Below are positions 10,593 to 22,600 of a stretch of DNA of 64,000 bases, one piece after another; position 1 is the first letter of the stretch; each line of letters starts with the position of its first letter. This DNA comes from Siphonodentalium dalli. Taxonomy: Eukaryota > Mollusca > Scaphopoda > Gadilida > Siphonodentaliidae. The stretch covers positions 256,629,582 through 256,693,581 of the forward strand of contig CP136061.1 in the NCBI GenBank assembly GCA_032622095.1, written 5' to 3'. The notes beneath the pieces were generated by a model. The model made no database searches. It saw only the letters and a list, made by a program, of their open reading frames with translations, and was not told the origin of the DNA. The position numbers and the translations under genes were made by a program.

Positions 10593-10682
10593 AGGTCGGT
10601 GACCTAACCCATATTAGGTCGGTGACCTAACCCATATTAGGTCGGTGACCTAACCCATATTAGGTCGGTGACCTAATATGAA
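10593..10682. repeat. 23-bp tandem repeat with inner palindrome
   Basis: Four copies of a unit containing ttaggtcggtgacctaa, a 7-bp inverted repeat around GGT, separated by cccata. The right arm has three copies (about 18628-18700) and the partial duplicate at 11295-11325 has one. The core AGGTCGGTGACCT resembles an inverted nuclear-receptor half-site pair spaced by one base, but this is only resemblance. Confidence 0.8.
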
Positions 10683-11092
10683 ATCAATATTAGGTACTTA
10701 TCGGCCATCTTGTTTTTCAGAAACTCAGTCGCCTCGGGAATATTTTTCGTGTATTTTGGCGCCAAGAAAGTTGATATCTGTCGGAAATCATTTTCTGTGA
10801 ATTTAAAGACATAGTAGCATGTACCAAAACCTGCATGCGATATATTTGAGGAATTCTAAAGACTCATAAATTAACTATCAAACTCAACAAGTTGTCCTAC
10901 TTCTGGTAATTAGCCATTAACTGAATGCGTTGACGTTCAACGCTCATGACGCGTCACTGTGACGTTACATAAGTTAATGGCCATAGACGACACATTTATC
11001 TTACCAAATTACAATAAATTACAGCGACGATTAATTATTTAAAGGGATATGCTGGCTTTTGTCCACTGACATAATAAATACGTTACGGGGCG
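10683..11092. other. Non-coding arm sequence, no gene seen
   Basis: No gene is supported. Part of it (about 10520-10925) recurs as a shorter direct copy at 11218-11515 on the other side of the hairpin. It is mirrored at about 18210-18620. Confidence 0.5.
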
Positions 11093-11217
11093 CTTAGTGA
11101 TCGGATATGGTGTCATGTGAGGCTCAGCGAGATCAATATTAGGCTCGGCCTACGGCCTCGCCTAATATTGATCTCACTTCGCCTCACATGACACCATATC
11201 CGACCACTAAGGGTCCT
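11093..11217. repeat. Near-perfect ~60-bp-stem palindrome at the arm boundary
   Basis: The two halves mirror each other (gatatggtgtcatgtgaggc ... gcctcacatgacaccatatc) around a short centre near 11155 (ggcctacggcc). The left half belongs to the left arm. The arm homology with 18176 stops inside this palindrome, at 11128. Such a hairpin could template fold-back synthesis and may be tied to how the large inverted repeat arose. Confidence 0.85.
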
Positions 11218-11514
11218 GTAGCTTATATTATTATGTCAGCTCTTGCAATTAGCCAATCAGCGTCGATATATACATGTAGTGACGGTATATGAACCCATAT
11301 TAGGTCGGTGACCTAATATGAAATCAATATTAGGTGCTTACCGCCATCTTGTTTTTTTCAGAAACTCAGTCGCCTCGGGAATATTTTTGGTGGGGATATC
11401 TGTCGGAAATCATTTTCTGTGAATTTAAAGACATAGTACCATGTATGCGATATATTTGAGGAATTCTAAAGACTCATAAATTAACTACCAAACTGAACAA
11501 GGTGTCCTACTTCT
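11218..11514. repeat. Partial direct copy of 10520-10925
   Basis: It repeats attatgtcagctcttgcaat, the single 23-bp core and the gaaactcagtcgcctcggga block, with internal deletions. It ends at acttctggttag where the ZnF fragment starts. Confidence 0.7.
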
Positions 11515-11764
11515 GGTTAGGACCACTGACAACACACAAGAGAATTCACACCGGATATCGACCGTATCAGTGTGATATATGCGAAAAAGCATTCACTACA
11601 GCGAGCGCCATGACGAGGCATAAGAGAATCCACACTGGTGATCGTCCGTATCAATGTGATATATGCCCGAAAGCATTCACTGCAGCAGACGCCCTGGCGA
11701 CGCATAGGTTCATTCACACTGGTAATCGACCGTATAAATGTGATGTTTGTGACAAATCCTTTCT
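11515..11764 (+). pseudogene. C2H2 zinc-finger fragment, 5' half
   Basis: About three fingers in plus orientation, near-identical to right-arm fingers around 20325-20830 (GPLTTHKRIHTG..., FTTASAMTRHK, FTAADALATHR, then KCDVCDKSFL). It stops at cctttct, where a 6.3-kb insertion begins, and resumes at 18055. No start or end of its own, so a captured or duplicated fragment. Confidence 0.85.
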
Positions 11765-14700
11765 AATATATCACTTATCGCTGTTGGTCGCATCATTTTT
11801 TATCAAAGGCAGAAAAATGAACCCTCCCCCTAAAGATGAGAGACGTCAGGCTGTGGTGTAAGACACACAGAACGCACGATTATGTGCCAAATTGCGAAAT
11901 TAACACAACGGTCGTTGGTGGACTGCTAAGGTATTGTCTAATATATATGTGTGGATCGACACAGTCGAGCATTACAGCAACAATATTACATAATGTACCT
12001 CCTGACTCAATTTTTTAACAAATTTGAGATTTGTTCCCCAAAAAGATAATCTAAAATGCGTTTTGTCTTCTTCCGGGAGGCAAAAATGAAAATAATGTAT
12101 TAAGGGTGGCGATAATTAGTGTGTACGGTCATTTCGTTCCGTCTTGGTTTAAAAACTGGCCTAATAAACAGTGTTCACGCTGTCGGTAGCCAAATTAGCC
12201 AATGGCTAATCTTTTTCGAATTTGGCTAATAAAAATTTCATTTGGCTAAACTTTTGGCTAAACTTTTTTTACCCCAAATGGAGACTGAAAGTATGGAGTC
12301 AGAAAGCTAATTAATAAAAGCGCTCAATAGATCGACATTCAAGACGAAGTTAGGTGACAAAAGTATTTCATTATTTTCGTACTTATGAAATATCGTTCCG
12401 TAACAGCAAAAGGTAAGCTCTAACAATTAGTGTACAGTAAACATATTTTGGCAAGTGGGTTTTCAATTCTGTCATATGAACGATCCAGTCCGAAAATATC
12501 GAAAGTGGGAATATATTGCCGACTGTACAAAGGGAAACCCGATCGCGGACAGTAAAAAGGGAAGCCCGATCGACAACTCTATCAACCAAGCGATCACACA
12601 GTGATATGCAATCATCTTTTGTTTTCACAAGACGGACATTCAAAGATGCATGGACATTAAACCGACCGTGGTTGAATCATGACAATGTGAAGAAAGCAAT
12701 ATTTTGTAAAGTGTGCATTGACGCTGTTATATAAGCAATTTGTTCGTAACATGCTGTTTTAATCTGGAGAAAGATTACGTCACTCTGCACGAAACAGCAA
12801 AAGTTTATTATTTTACATTTAATCCCCTAATCCCCCATTGTCTGTCTGGTCACTCACGGGACACCCGCACAATGCATGTTTATGATGACATTGTATTTAT
12901 GACGGTCGAGGTTTATGAGCAATAACCCAAGATGGCTGCCAATATGGTGGCCGTTATATAGGTGGGAATTGTGAAATTTGTCTTGCCAAAATGACTTAAC
13001 TAACACAACAGCCGTTGATAAACTGCTACAGTTTTATGTAATATATATATATATATATATCCCGATACATCGACTAGAAAATTTAAGTGAAACCGGTACA
13101 CAAAGCACCTCCTGGCCCCACTTTTTAATTAAATAATCAGTTTAGTCCAAAACTAATCGAAAACCTATTGTTGTCATCATCTCGAAATGCATAAAGACAA
13201 TAATGTTGCGTGGTGGATATAATTTGTATGTACGATAATTTCACGCCGTCGGCGGTTACTACGTGGCATACTAACCCCAAGATGGCTTCCAATACGGTGG
13301 CCGGTATATGGATGGAAATTGTAAAATCTGTCATGCCGCAATTAACACCACCATCGCAATGAAATGTCTTATAAAACCAATAGTCCTATTATATTCATAT
13401 TATGTTTATACTAGGACGTAACATTGGTCAGTTCTATTAAAATGACAACCAGATTGGTACCCACGAGTGAGAGGATCGACAAATTTTGCATTCATTCGCG
13501 CTCAAGTAAGATTTGTTCTTCGAAATCCTTCGTGCATATTATTTCACAATAAACATGATGATTTAAAGCAGATGGCTGTCTGACTATCTTTTCGAAAAGA
13601 ATAATGGAATTGTGCATGTTACATTAAATCTAACACGACATTTAAACATACTTGGCACTCTCTATGTCTGTTTGTAACAAAATGCGACCGCGAATAACAG
13701 AATTAACCAATAACCAATTCAGATACATATATCATCAAATAACTCATGTTGATACGATTCGTTGGTTACCCTCTGTCAACGAGGCGTGGTTACAAGAACG
13801 GAGCTACTGATACATTGGGTCTCATGTATACCGTTATAAAAGTAAGTATAAATGGATCTCATTGACCAATAGCATTTGCTGCCCAGTCCGCAAGAGGACA
13901 TATCCAGCAAATTATCAAACCGTCACTTTCACCATCACGCAATAGACTCGTTGAACTTTTTATTCAAACATTTACCGGATTATTTTCCATGACACATATT
14001 TCGCACACAAGGAGATGGAAACCTGGTTGATTTTCCTATTGTAGTTTGTCAGCTGCTTAACGGGTTGGATGTATTTGCTTGTACTGGCAGTATATAAGTT
14101 GCAAAACAAAGTCAAGGCTCTAAGCGACATTTCCAACAACGAAAATACCAGCGATGTGGTAAATTACATAAAACTGTCAAACTATGTCCCTATATATTTC
14201 GATTTTATGTTACTCTGTATGGTACTGGAGTCTCGTGTCACCCCATGTGCACTCGTGATTTCCAGAAGTGACTGAACAATTGCTTGTAAGACGAGGTACC
14301 CCAAATATGGACAGTTATCCCATGCTAGATGAACAGTCATATTACTCATATCTTTCTATGCTGATGAGTAGGTAGGATTACTTCTGGAAGGCTGTACATT
14401 CAGAAAACAGCATATAGATCGGAGTATTGGCATGGAGTTTTATCATGTAGACTGATACATTTTGGACTTATTGGTATCCCAGTGTCGGTCTTAGCTCATT
14501 ATGACACCAAAATGAAAAGGACGACAATTTCAATTATTTCTATGCATGCCATACACAGGTTGATACCAGGAAGTGTATAATAACTTTCTAGATAAGTCCA
14601 AAATTAATGCGGTTAGGGACCTGCTGATGCCAGTAGGTCGGATGTCTGAAAACATACCATATTTTGATTATGGTCGTTCATGATTAAAGAATTATAATTC

Positions 14701-17700
14701 CACACACACGTCATATCTAACGCCAGGTGTGTTACAGTTAAATTCAAATGTCTCTATAGTTAACACATTATGTGCGACGTGGGTAGACCGTGTGTGTGGT
14801 GCGTATCCTGATATTACATTGTGGTAGTGTTTGGTGTACAAATGGGTAAAACAAAATGAGATCACGCGTCTCGGTGTAATTTGTCGCTGCATCTCAGAAA
14901 TGACATATAGCAACAACGTCTGTGCAGACCAGAATATGATCTACGATAACTCATCCATAACAACTTCGATTGTGCTGAGCGAAATCAGTAACTGGACACG
15001 ATAGCCGTAGTTTAGTATTTACTGAACAGCGTGTGGGGAATACATGCATATGTCTTTGTAAAATCGGGACGATATGGGGACGAGGAGTTATTCGCCAAAA
15101 TTGTTTTCCGCCGGAGTTAAATACGAATGTAAATACGAATATTGAATACAGCCCGATTGATACATTAATGACATGGGTTTTACGTTTCAAACACCAATGG
15201 TACTTGCAACAGCAGCAGGTCTCCTGGTCTGAATATGACCAGTTCAGATGTAACATATAGTAGACAAGTTTACTTTTCCACCAAGTTGGAAACAACATTT
15301 GATATTTCTGAAGGTTGTCGCGTTCATATATTGCAAAGAAAGCGGTCCTTCGTGGCGATCTTGTTAAACAGAAACTGCACCATTAACGTCTGGTATCTGC
15401 TTGGTGCTAATCGGCATAGATCTGTTGAGCTCAAAAACATGGCCGCCTACTAAACAAAAATACGTACCCCAACAACAGTCTGTGCCAAATGTGTATGAAC
15501 ATATACAACAACGAGATTATACACGCATTCGAGTGCTCTTCCTTGGTTGATGCCAACACGCGTAACCACATCTGGGATGTGATATTCGACCGCCATGGCG
15601 TGAATACATTCCTCTTCCGTTATTCGCTCCCGATTGCAGATCTCGTGTCTTTCTTTCTTGGAAGTGTCACACACGCTATATACCACAGCTGTGTATATAA
15701 TGTACATTACCTGATAATCGATACTGCTACTTATCTGCTGAATGTGTGCTCCCTTTTCAAAAATGGATCACTCACACTCACCTGAACAATCTCAGCTCTT
15801 TGCTTTGTGTATATATCATATCTCATAACGTATACTTGTATTTAATATTATGTAAATAGATCTGCTCTTCATCATGGGGGAATAAAGTAATATATATAAG
15901 GAGGGATTCTCATTCTGGACATGACTAATCTTATGTTTATCACTGGTCAGATAATTTTTCGGAAGATGCAAAATCTTAACTAATTTTGTACGACGAGCGC
16001 TATCTTTTTCTGAATCTCATCTACTTTGCGTTATTGGACATTAGTCAATGAAAGCGGCGATGGTGATTTAGGGTCTGGACAAATTCACTCTGTGTTAACG
16101 CGGCCGTCTTCTGTGTGTCGAAGCTATTGTACAGCAATTGTGCATTGTATATATAACAGATTAATGGAGGCACTGACTCAGAATCAAAATAATTGCTTCA
16201 AATGTGGTTGCTTCAGTGCGTGTGAACAAATTATCATTTCTTATCGAAGTGGTCATGTATTTATCGGATGGCACAATGAAATGTTCCTTATCTCACATCT
16301 AGCTGTAAAATCGATCCCAAATTTCGCCCAATCAAGTCGGGGTGTGAACCCGCATCAACCTCGTTTAGCCCAGACTTCGATATCCACGACATATCCACCT
16401 CATACGTACCATCATATTTGGTAGCACTTGGAATAATATTCATTGAGAAAGATCGACCTTCTATTGTCGGGTTTAAGTAATTTCATATTGATTATGTCAA
16501 AGGTATAGGTGACTTGCATAAATAACAATCAGGCATTCAATGTATTACTTTTACTCGGTTCTTCGTTTTAAACAATCCTGTTCATCTGTAAATACCTCGC
16601 TCAAATTGCCACCTATTTCAAGGGACTCGGTTTACTTGAGCACGAATGCTCATGAATGCAAGATTCGTCAATAATGGGCACCATTCAGGTAGCAATTTTA
16701 AATAGAATGGTGCATCATGATGTCCCGGAGTAACATGAATATAATACTTTGGGTTGTGTGAGACATTAGATGGCGTCAATGACGGCGATACAAGTGAAAC
16801 ATGACATATTTCACCATTTATTCTGACCACCGTATTGGCAGCAATCTTGGGGTTAGTAAACCATTTTGTAATCCAAAAACGACATTGAATTACCGTACAC
16901 ACCAAACATCTACGCAAAGCTACATTCTGCGCTTTATGGCTTCCGAGAAGATGACAAAAATGGTTTTAGGTTATTTTTGGATAAAAATGCCTAAATGTTA
17001 TCAAGATTTTGTGCCAGGAGGTGCATTGTGTAATAATTTCACTTTATTGTTCGAGTTTATAGATCGGGATTTATACCTTAAACTATAGTTTAGCAGTTCA
17101 TCAACGACCGCTTGGTCAGGTAAACCATTTAAGCAAGTAATTGTGCGTTCTTTCATATTTCACAATTTCCACCTATATTGCGTTAGTATGTAATTTTTTA
17201 ATCCAAGGCGGAATGAAATTGCCGTATACAACAATTATCTCCACCCTTACTAATTCTTTTCTTTTTTTGCCTTCCAGAAAATAAAAAAAACGCGTTATAA
17301 AATCATTTTTAGGAAAAATTCTAAAATATATAAAATATTTGGGTTTGGGGGTACATTATATTTTGTTTCTAAGTTAATGTTCAACTTTGTAGACAGAAAA
17401 TTATATAGTATTACATTCTTTAGCAGACTATCAACGGCCGTTGTGTTAATTAAGCCTATTTACACGTAACCGTGAGTTCTGTGTGCCTTATACCACATCA
17501 TGGCGCATCTTAACTTGAGGGGGGAGGGTTGATTTTTCTGCCTCTGATAAAAAATAATGCGGCCTGCAGCGATAAGTTATATATCAAAATATAGCCAATT
17601 GGCAGTAGTTTCCCATGGTATAAAACAATGTGGGATATCCGTCTTACTTTATGATTTAAAAGAAACGAAAGACAAAGATGTGCGTGAATCGTCATATTTG

Positions 17701-18054
17701 TCTCACCCAAAATATTATTTGACGTCACATGACGTCATGACTGCAATTCCGAGATTCAATGGTTACATGTTTAACCCTACACTGGTTATCGCCCCACCCT
17801 CAAGTATCAAAATTTGACGAATATTTCTTCTCCAAATGTGTGAAAATGCTCTGTCAAAAATGTCGGCTTTATTTAAAAAATGACCGATTTTTTCATCGGA
17901 TGCCTCAAGAAAATCACGCGGTGAGAAAAAAAGTCCGCCTGTCTGACAAATCCAACATACGGATTCCGAAAGTTTAGTATTTACGCTAACCAAAAATGTA
18001 GGTCTCATAAATTCCCTCTCCAGGCGACACCTATGTCCATATTTGCCTGGCCTA
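11765..18054. mobile_element. ~6.3-kb insertion splitting the ZnF fragment
   Basis: The left ZnF half ends tttct (11760-11764) and the right half restarts tttct-gcaatcgac (18055), so the intervening DNA is an insertion with a possible 5-bp target duplication TTTCT. Near-terminal inverted repeats exist: 11765 onward (cacttatcgctg...ggcagaaaaat) matches the reverse of about 17520-17587, extending through acacaacggtcgttg. Sub-copies recur at about 12930-13340 and, inverted, at about 16980-17200. The right side has ~465 extra bp outside the inverted repeat, so the ends are not symmetric and the class is uncertain. No transposase was recognised. Confidence 0.6.
13400..16600. other. Interior of the spacer insertion, nothing assignable
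   Basis: No known domain was recognised on either strand. Minus-strand open stretches at about 16910-16620, 16480-16280, 15707-15530 and 14790-14692 have protein-like composition (for example YDGTYEVDMSWISKSG and ERITEEECIHAMAVEYHIP) and could be exons or captured gene scraps, but no continuous gene can be assembled. Confidence 0.3.
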
Positions 18055-18172
18055 TTTCTGCAATCGACAAACTTGACTGCACACAAAAGGATTCACACTG
18101 GCGATCGACCGTATCAATGCGATATATGCACGAAAGCATTCACTGCAGCAGACGCCCTGGCGACGCATATGG
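18055..18172 (+). pseudogene. C2H2 zinc-finger fragment, 3' half
   Basis: Continues the finger broken at 11764: [18 protein letters not shown] then CDICTKAFTAADALATH. It ends at gacgcat, 4 bp before the right arm starts. Together with 11515-11764 it forms one ~370-bp ZnF fragment at the centre of the inverted repeat. Confidence 0.85.
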
Positions 18173-18627
18173 CATGCTGAGCCTCACATGACACCATATC
18201 CGATCACTAAGCGCCCCGTAACGTATTTATTATGGCAGTGGACAAAAGCCAGCATATCCCTTTAAATAATTAATCGTCGCTGTAATTTATTGTAATTTGG
18301 TAAGATAAATGTGTCGTCTATGGCCATTAACTTATGTAACGTCACAGTGACGCGTCATGAGCGTTGAACGTCAACGCATTCAGTTAATGGCTAATTACCA
18401 GAAGTAGGACAACTTGTTGAGTTTGATAGTTAATTTATGAGTCTTTAGAATTCCTCAAATATATCGCATGCAGGTTTTGGTACATGCTACTATGTCTTTA
18501 AATTCACAGAAAATGATTTCCGACAGATCTCAACTTTCTTGGCGCCAAAATACACGAAAAATATTCCCGAGGCGACTGAGTTTCTGAAAAACAAGATGGC
18601 CGATAAGTAATTAATATTGATTTCATA

Positions 18628-18700
18628 TTAGGTCACCGACCTAATATGGGTTAGGTCACCGACCTAATATGGGTTAGGTCACCGACCTAATATGGGTTCA
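18628..18700. repeat. 23-bp palindromic-core repeat, 3 copies (right arm)
   Basis: Mirror of 10593-10682 with one copy fewer (ttaggtcaccgacctaa cores separated by tatggg). Confidence 0.8.
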
Positions 18701-19149
18701 TATAGGCTACCGTCACTATATATCGACGCTGATTGGCTAATTGCAAGAGCTGACATAATAAAGCTATGTTGGAGCCGTTGACCGAGACGTATACGTATTT
18801 GGTACAAATTTTATTCTACCAGGCCTAACTATGAAAACCCATAAATACAACACCTGTATCATCTTGTGTCAGTAAATGTATCTGTGTTTTGATAGTCATA
18901 GCACTGTAAATTTCAACATCAACACTGAGTCCAGACACACAACCGATTCTAGAACTTTGTACACAAACACCAGCAGATTCTATCAGTGTCATGTTCACAT
19001 TCTGGATAGATCGTGACTTTATCGACAACGGAAACGTGATGATTTTTTTGGGGGGGAATATCGCGCCAATGTTACCAATACGACAATCGTATTTGATTCC
19101 ATACAAAGAAAACGGAAAGGCGATGATTAGTTTTGGGATATCGCGCAAA

Positions 19150-19178
19150 GGTAGTAGTAGTAGTAGTAGTAGTAGTAT
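19150..19178. repeat. (TAG)n microsatellite (right arm)
   Basis: Mirror of the CTA run at 10102-10131, one unit shorter. Confidence 0.9.
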
Positions 19179-19681
19179 TTATTTGTACAATATATAGATA
19201 TTTGTAACAATACAATATACAAAAGTGAACATAGGTATATTGTACAGGAGCGGCATGGCCAAAATGGGCCGTCTTCCTGCCGCCCCTATATATAGCTGTA
19301 ATTTAAGTCATAAAACGACAACGAGAAATGGAATGGTATTTTGAAATAACGGAATTGTGTATCCAAACTTATTGCACACATGACGGTTTACCATGGACTG
19401 GGCTTAGTATTACTTTATCATAGGTACAGAGTCTGGCTGAAGTATTATTCATCTGATAACATTAAGAACAACCTATGTCAAAAATGCGTGTTTTAATTTT
19501 ATTTCATTTAATATTATGGTTAAGACTACAACAATAAGTGTCGTGGATATTGCCATATTGTGCTCATATAATCTGAAAGCAGTTTGAGCATTTCCAATTC
19601 GCCCTTTTAGTGCACATCAACAGTCGTAGCATTGAAGTATACAGAAAATATCTATGGACGCCACTGTAACCCATACATAGA

Positions 19682-21383
19682 ATGTGTGATGTTGATAAAC
19701 GTTCAATAACATTCCCGTATCGGGCAGACCAGAACTCTTTGTGGTCACTTATCTGTGACCTAATATTTTTTTTAGTTTTAAAATACTTTCCTGTGAAGCA
19801 GAGTCAATGTGATATTTGTCAAAAAGTATTCACCTCAGTAAAGTTGACTGCACACAAGAGAATTCACACTGATAAAACATTCAGTGTGTCGGGCGATTTG
19901 AGTAAGCACCAAATGATTCACTCTGGAGACCTACCGTATCAGTGCGATATACATGTATGCGAAGATACAGAGTATAGCACCTAGTGAATACAGCACCAGC
20001 AGTTAATGCACCAGTGACATTAATCAGCTACAGATGATTATGATGCCAACAACAACAACGGCTTTTAGTCAATCAAGCGACTTGACGAATCATAAGAGAA
20101 TCCGCCCAGGTAATCGCCCGTATAAATGTGATATTTGTAGAAAATCATTCACCCTGTCAGGAAATTTAACTGCACACAAGAGGATTTACACTGGCGGTCG
20201 ACCGTATCAGTGTGATATATGCGAGAAATCATTCACTCAATCAAGCGATCTGACGAAGCATAACACAATCCACTTCGACGACCGTCCGTATAAATGTGAT
20301 ATTTGTGACAAATCATTCAAGTTGTTAGGACCACTGACAACACACAAGAGAATTCACACCGGAGATCGACCGTATCAGTGTGATATATGCGAAAAAGCAT
20401 TCACAACAGCGAGCGCCCTGACGAGGCATAAGAGAATTCACAGTGGTGATCGTCCGTATCAATGCGATATATGCCCGAAAGCATACACTGCAGCAGGCGC
20501 CCTGACGACACATAAGATCATCCACACTGGTGATCGACCGTATAAATGTGATGTTTGTGACAAATCCTTTCTGCAATCGACAAACTTGACTGCACACAAA
20601 GGGATTCACACTGGCGATCGACCGTATCAGTGCGATATATGCACGAAAGCATTCACTACGGCGCGCTCCCTGATGAGGCATAAGAGAATTCACACTGGTG
20701 ATCGTCCGTATCAATGCGATATATGCCCGAAAGCATTCACTGCAGCAGACGCCCTGGCGACGCATAGGTTCATTCACACTGGTGATCGACCGTATAAATG
20801 TGATGTTTGTGACAAATCCTTTCTGCACTCGACAAACTTGACTGCACACAAAAGGATTCACACTGGCGATCGACCGTATCAATGCGATATATGCGAGAAA
20901 GCATTCACTACGGCGCGCTCCCTGATGAGGCATAAGAGAATTCACACTGGTGATCGACCGTATCAATGCGATATATGCCTGAAACCATTCACTGCAGCAG
21001 GCGCCCTGGCGACGCATAGGTTCATTCACACTGGTGATAGACCGTATAAATGTGATGTTTGTGACAAATCCTTTCTGCACTCGACAAACTTGAATGTACA
21101 CAAAAGGATTCACACTGGCGATCGACCGTATCAGTGCAATATATGCGAGAAAGCATTCACTACATCAAGCAGCATGACGAAGCATAAAACAATCCACTTC
21201 GACGACCGACCGTATACATGTGATATATGTGATAAATCATTCACCCAGTCAGGAAATTTGACTTCACACAAGAGGATTCACACTGGAGATCGACCGTATC
21301 AATGCGATATATGCGAGAAATCATTCACTCAATCAAGCAACATGGCGACGCATAAGATAATCCACTTCGACAATCGCCTATAA
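19682..21383 (+). pseudogene. Poly-C2H2 zinc-finger exon (right arm), disrupted
   Basis: Counterpart of 9596-7989 with about 17-18 fingers in the same order and a few substitutions. A foreign insertion of roughly 95 bp (about 19969-20059, gatacagagtatagcacc ... ccaacaacaacaac) lies inside the CDIHVCE-AFSQSSD finger and introduces a stop at 19982. The frame re-opens at 20034 and runs to 21383, ending at the same FDNRL 2-bp deletion as the left arm. A probable splice acceptor precedes the first finger near 19802 (gtgaagcag). It is probably not translated as one protein. Confidence 0.8.
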
Positions 21384-21390
21384 ATGCGAT

Positions 21391-22098
21391 ATGTGTCAAA
21401 AATCATTCACCTTGTCAGGAGATTTGACTTCACACAAGAGGATTCACAAAGATAACCGACCTTATCGGTGCGATATATGTGAAAAATCATTCACGTTGTC
21501 AGGAGATTTGACTTCACACAAGAGGACTCACACAGATAATCGACCTTATCCGTGCGATATATGTGAAAAATCATTCACGTTGTCAGGAGATTTGACTTCA
21601 CACAAGAGTATTCACACAGATAATCGACCTTATCGGTGCGATATATGTGAAAAATCATTCACGTTGTCAGGAGATTTGACTTCACACAAGAGGATTCACA
21701 CAGATAATCGACCTTATCGGTGCGATATATGTGAAAAATCATTCACCTTGTCAGGAGATTTGACTTCACACAAGAGGATTCACACAGATAATCGACCTTA
21801 TCGGTGCGATATATGTGAAAAATCATTCACGTTGTCAGGAGATTTGAATTCACACAAGAGGATTCACACAGATAATCGACCTTATCGGTGCGATATATGT
21901 GAAAAATCATTCACGTTGTCAGGAGATTTGACTTCACACAAGAGGATTCACACAGATAATCGACCTTATCGGTGCGATATATGTGAAAAATCATTCACGT
22001 TATCAGGAGATTTGACTTCACACAAGAGGATTCACACAGATAATCGACCTTATCAGTGTGATATGTGCACGAAAAATTCACTACATCAAGGTCACTGA
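21391..22098 (+). CDS. Array of 8 near-identical C2H2 fingers
   Basis: Eight successive 84-bp modules encode [20 protein letters not shown] with HTDNRPY linkers, so the recognition helix (L-S-G-D-L-T-S) is repeated almost unchanged. The left arm has only two such modules, so about six were added here, or lost there, after the arms separated. The array is out of frame with the upstream exon by the shared 2-bp deletion and ends by frameshift at CDMCTKN. It is either part of a pseudogene or a separately spliced piece. Confidence 0.75.
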   Translation: MCQKSFTLSGDLTSHKRIHKDNRPYRCDICEKSFTLSGDLTSHKRTHTDNRPYPCDICEKSFTLSGDLTSHKSIHTDNRPYRCDICEKSFTLSGDLTSHKRIHTDNRPYRCDICEKSFTLSGDLTSHKRIHTDNRPYRCDICEKSFTLSGDLNSHKRIHTDNRPYRCDICEKSFTLSGDLTSHKRIHTDNRPYRCDICEKSFTLSGDLTSHKRIHTDNRPYQCDMCTKNSLHQGH

Positions 22099-22600
22099 CA
22101 TGCCATACAAGAATCCACACCGGAGATCGAACGTATCAGTGCGATATATGCGAGAAATAATTCACAACATCAAGCGACCTGTCGAGACATAAAATAACCC
22201 ACTCTGATGATCGCCAGTATAAATGTGATATTTGTCAAAATCATTCACCCTGTCAGGAAATTTGACTGCACACGAGAGAATTAACACTGGTGGTCGATCG
22301 TATCAGTGCGATATTTGTGGGAAATCATTTCTACAGTCGGTCACATCAGTGCGTTATATGTACCAAATCATTCACTAAATCAAGCGATCTGACGAAACAC
22401 AAGAGAATTCAATTCGATAATCGCCCGTATAAATGTGATATTTGTAAAAAAAATCATTCACCTTGTCAGGACATTTGACGTCACACAGGATAATTCACTC
22501 TAGTTATCGCCGGTATGAATGTGATATTTGTGAAAAATCTTTCATTGTGTCGGTCGATTTACGTAAGAGCCAAATGATTCACACTGGAAACCTACCGTAT
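22099..22600 (+). pseudogene. Degenerate ZnF tail (right arm)
   Basis: Recognisable C2H2 pieces in changing frames ([18 protein letters not shown], then [20 protein letters not shown] at about 22340-22420, then a finger with SVDLRKSQMIH at about 22500-22600). Frameshifts and stops separate them. It corresponds to 7113-7715 in the left arm but lacks the 41-bp amplification and the piggyBac MITE. Confidence 0.75.

Larger units (their letters stand above)
1..11128 (+). repeat. Left arm of giant inverted repeat
   Basis: This stretch reads as the reverse complement of 18176-32503. Landmarks match in mirrored order: Helitron units, a TTAA MITE (4050-4556 against 27285-27791), 51-bp repeats, 58-bp repeats, the poly-ZnF exon (9596 down against 19682 up), a (CTA)n/(TAG)n run and a 23-bp repeat array. 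The match stops at 11128, after ggctcagc. The outer end lies beyond the window. Arm differences are mostly discrete insertions or repeat-number changes, so the arms look recently duplicated or kept similar by gene conversion. Confidence 0.95.

Noticed and set aside
15489-15785. 98-codon plus-strand frame in the spacer insertion
   Set aside because: No domain and no codon or splice support; the opposite strand in the same place looks more protein-like but is also unproven.
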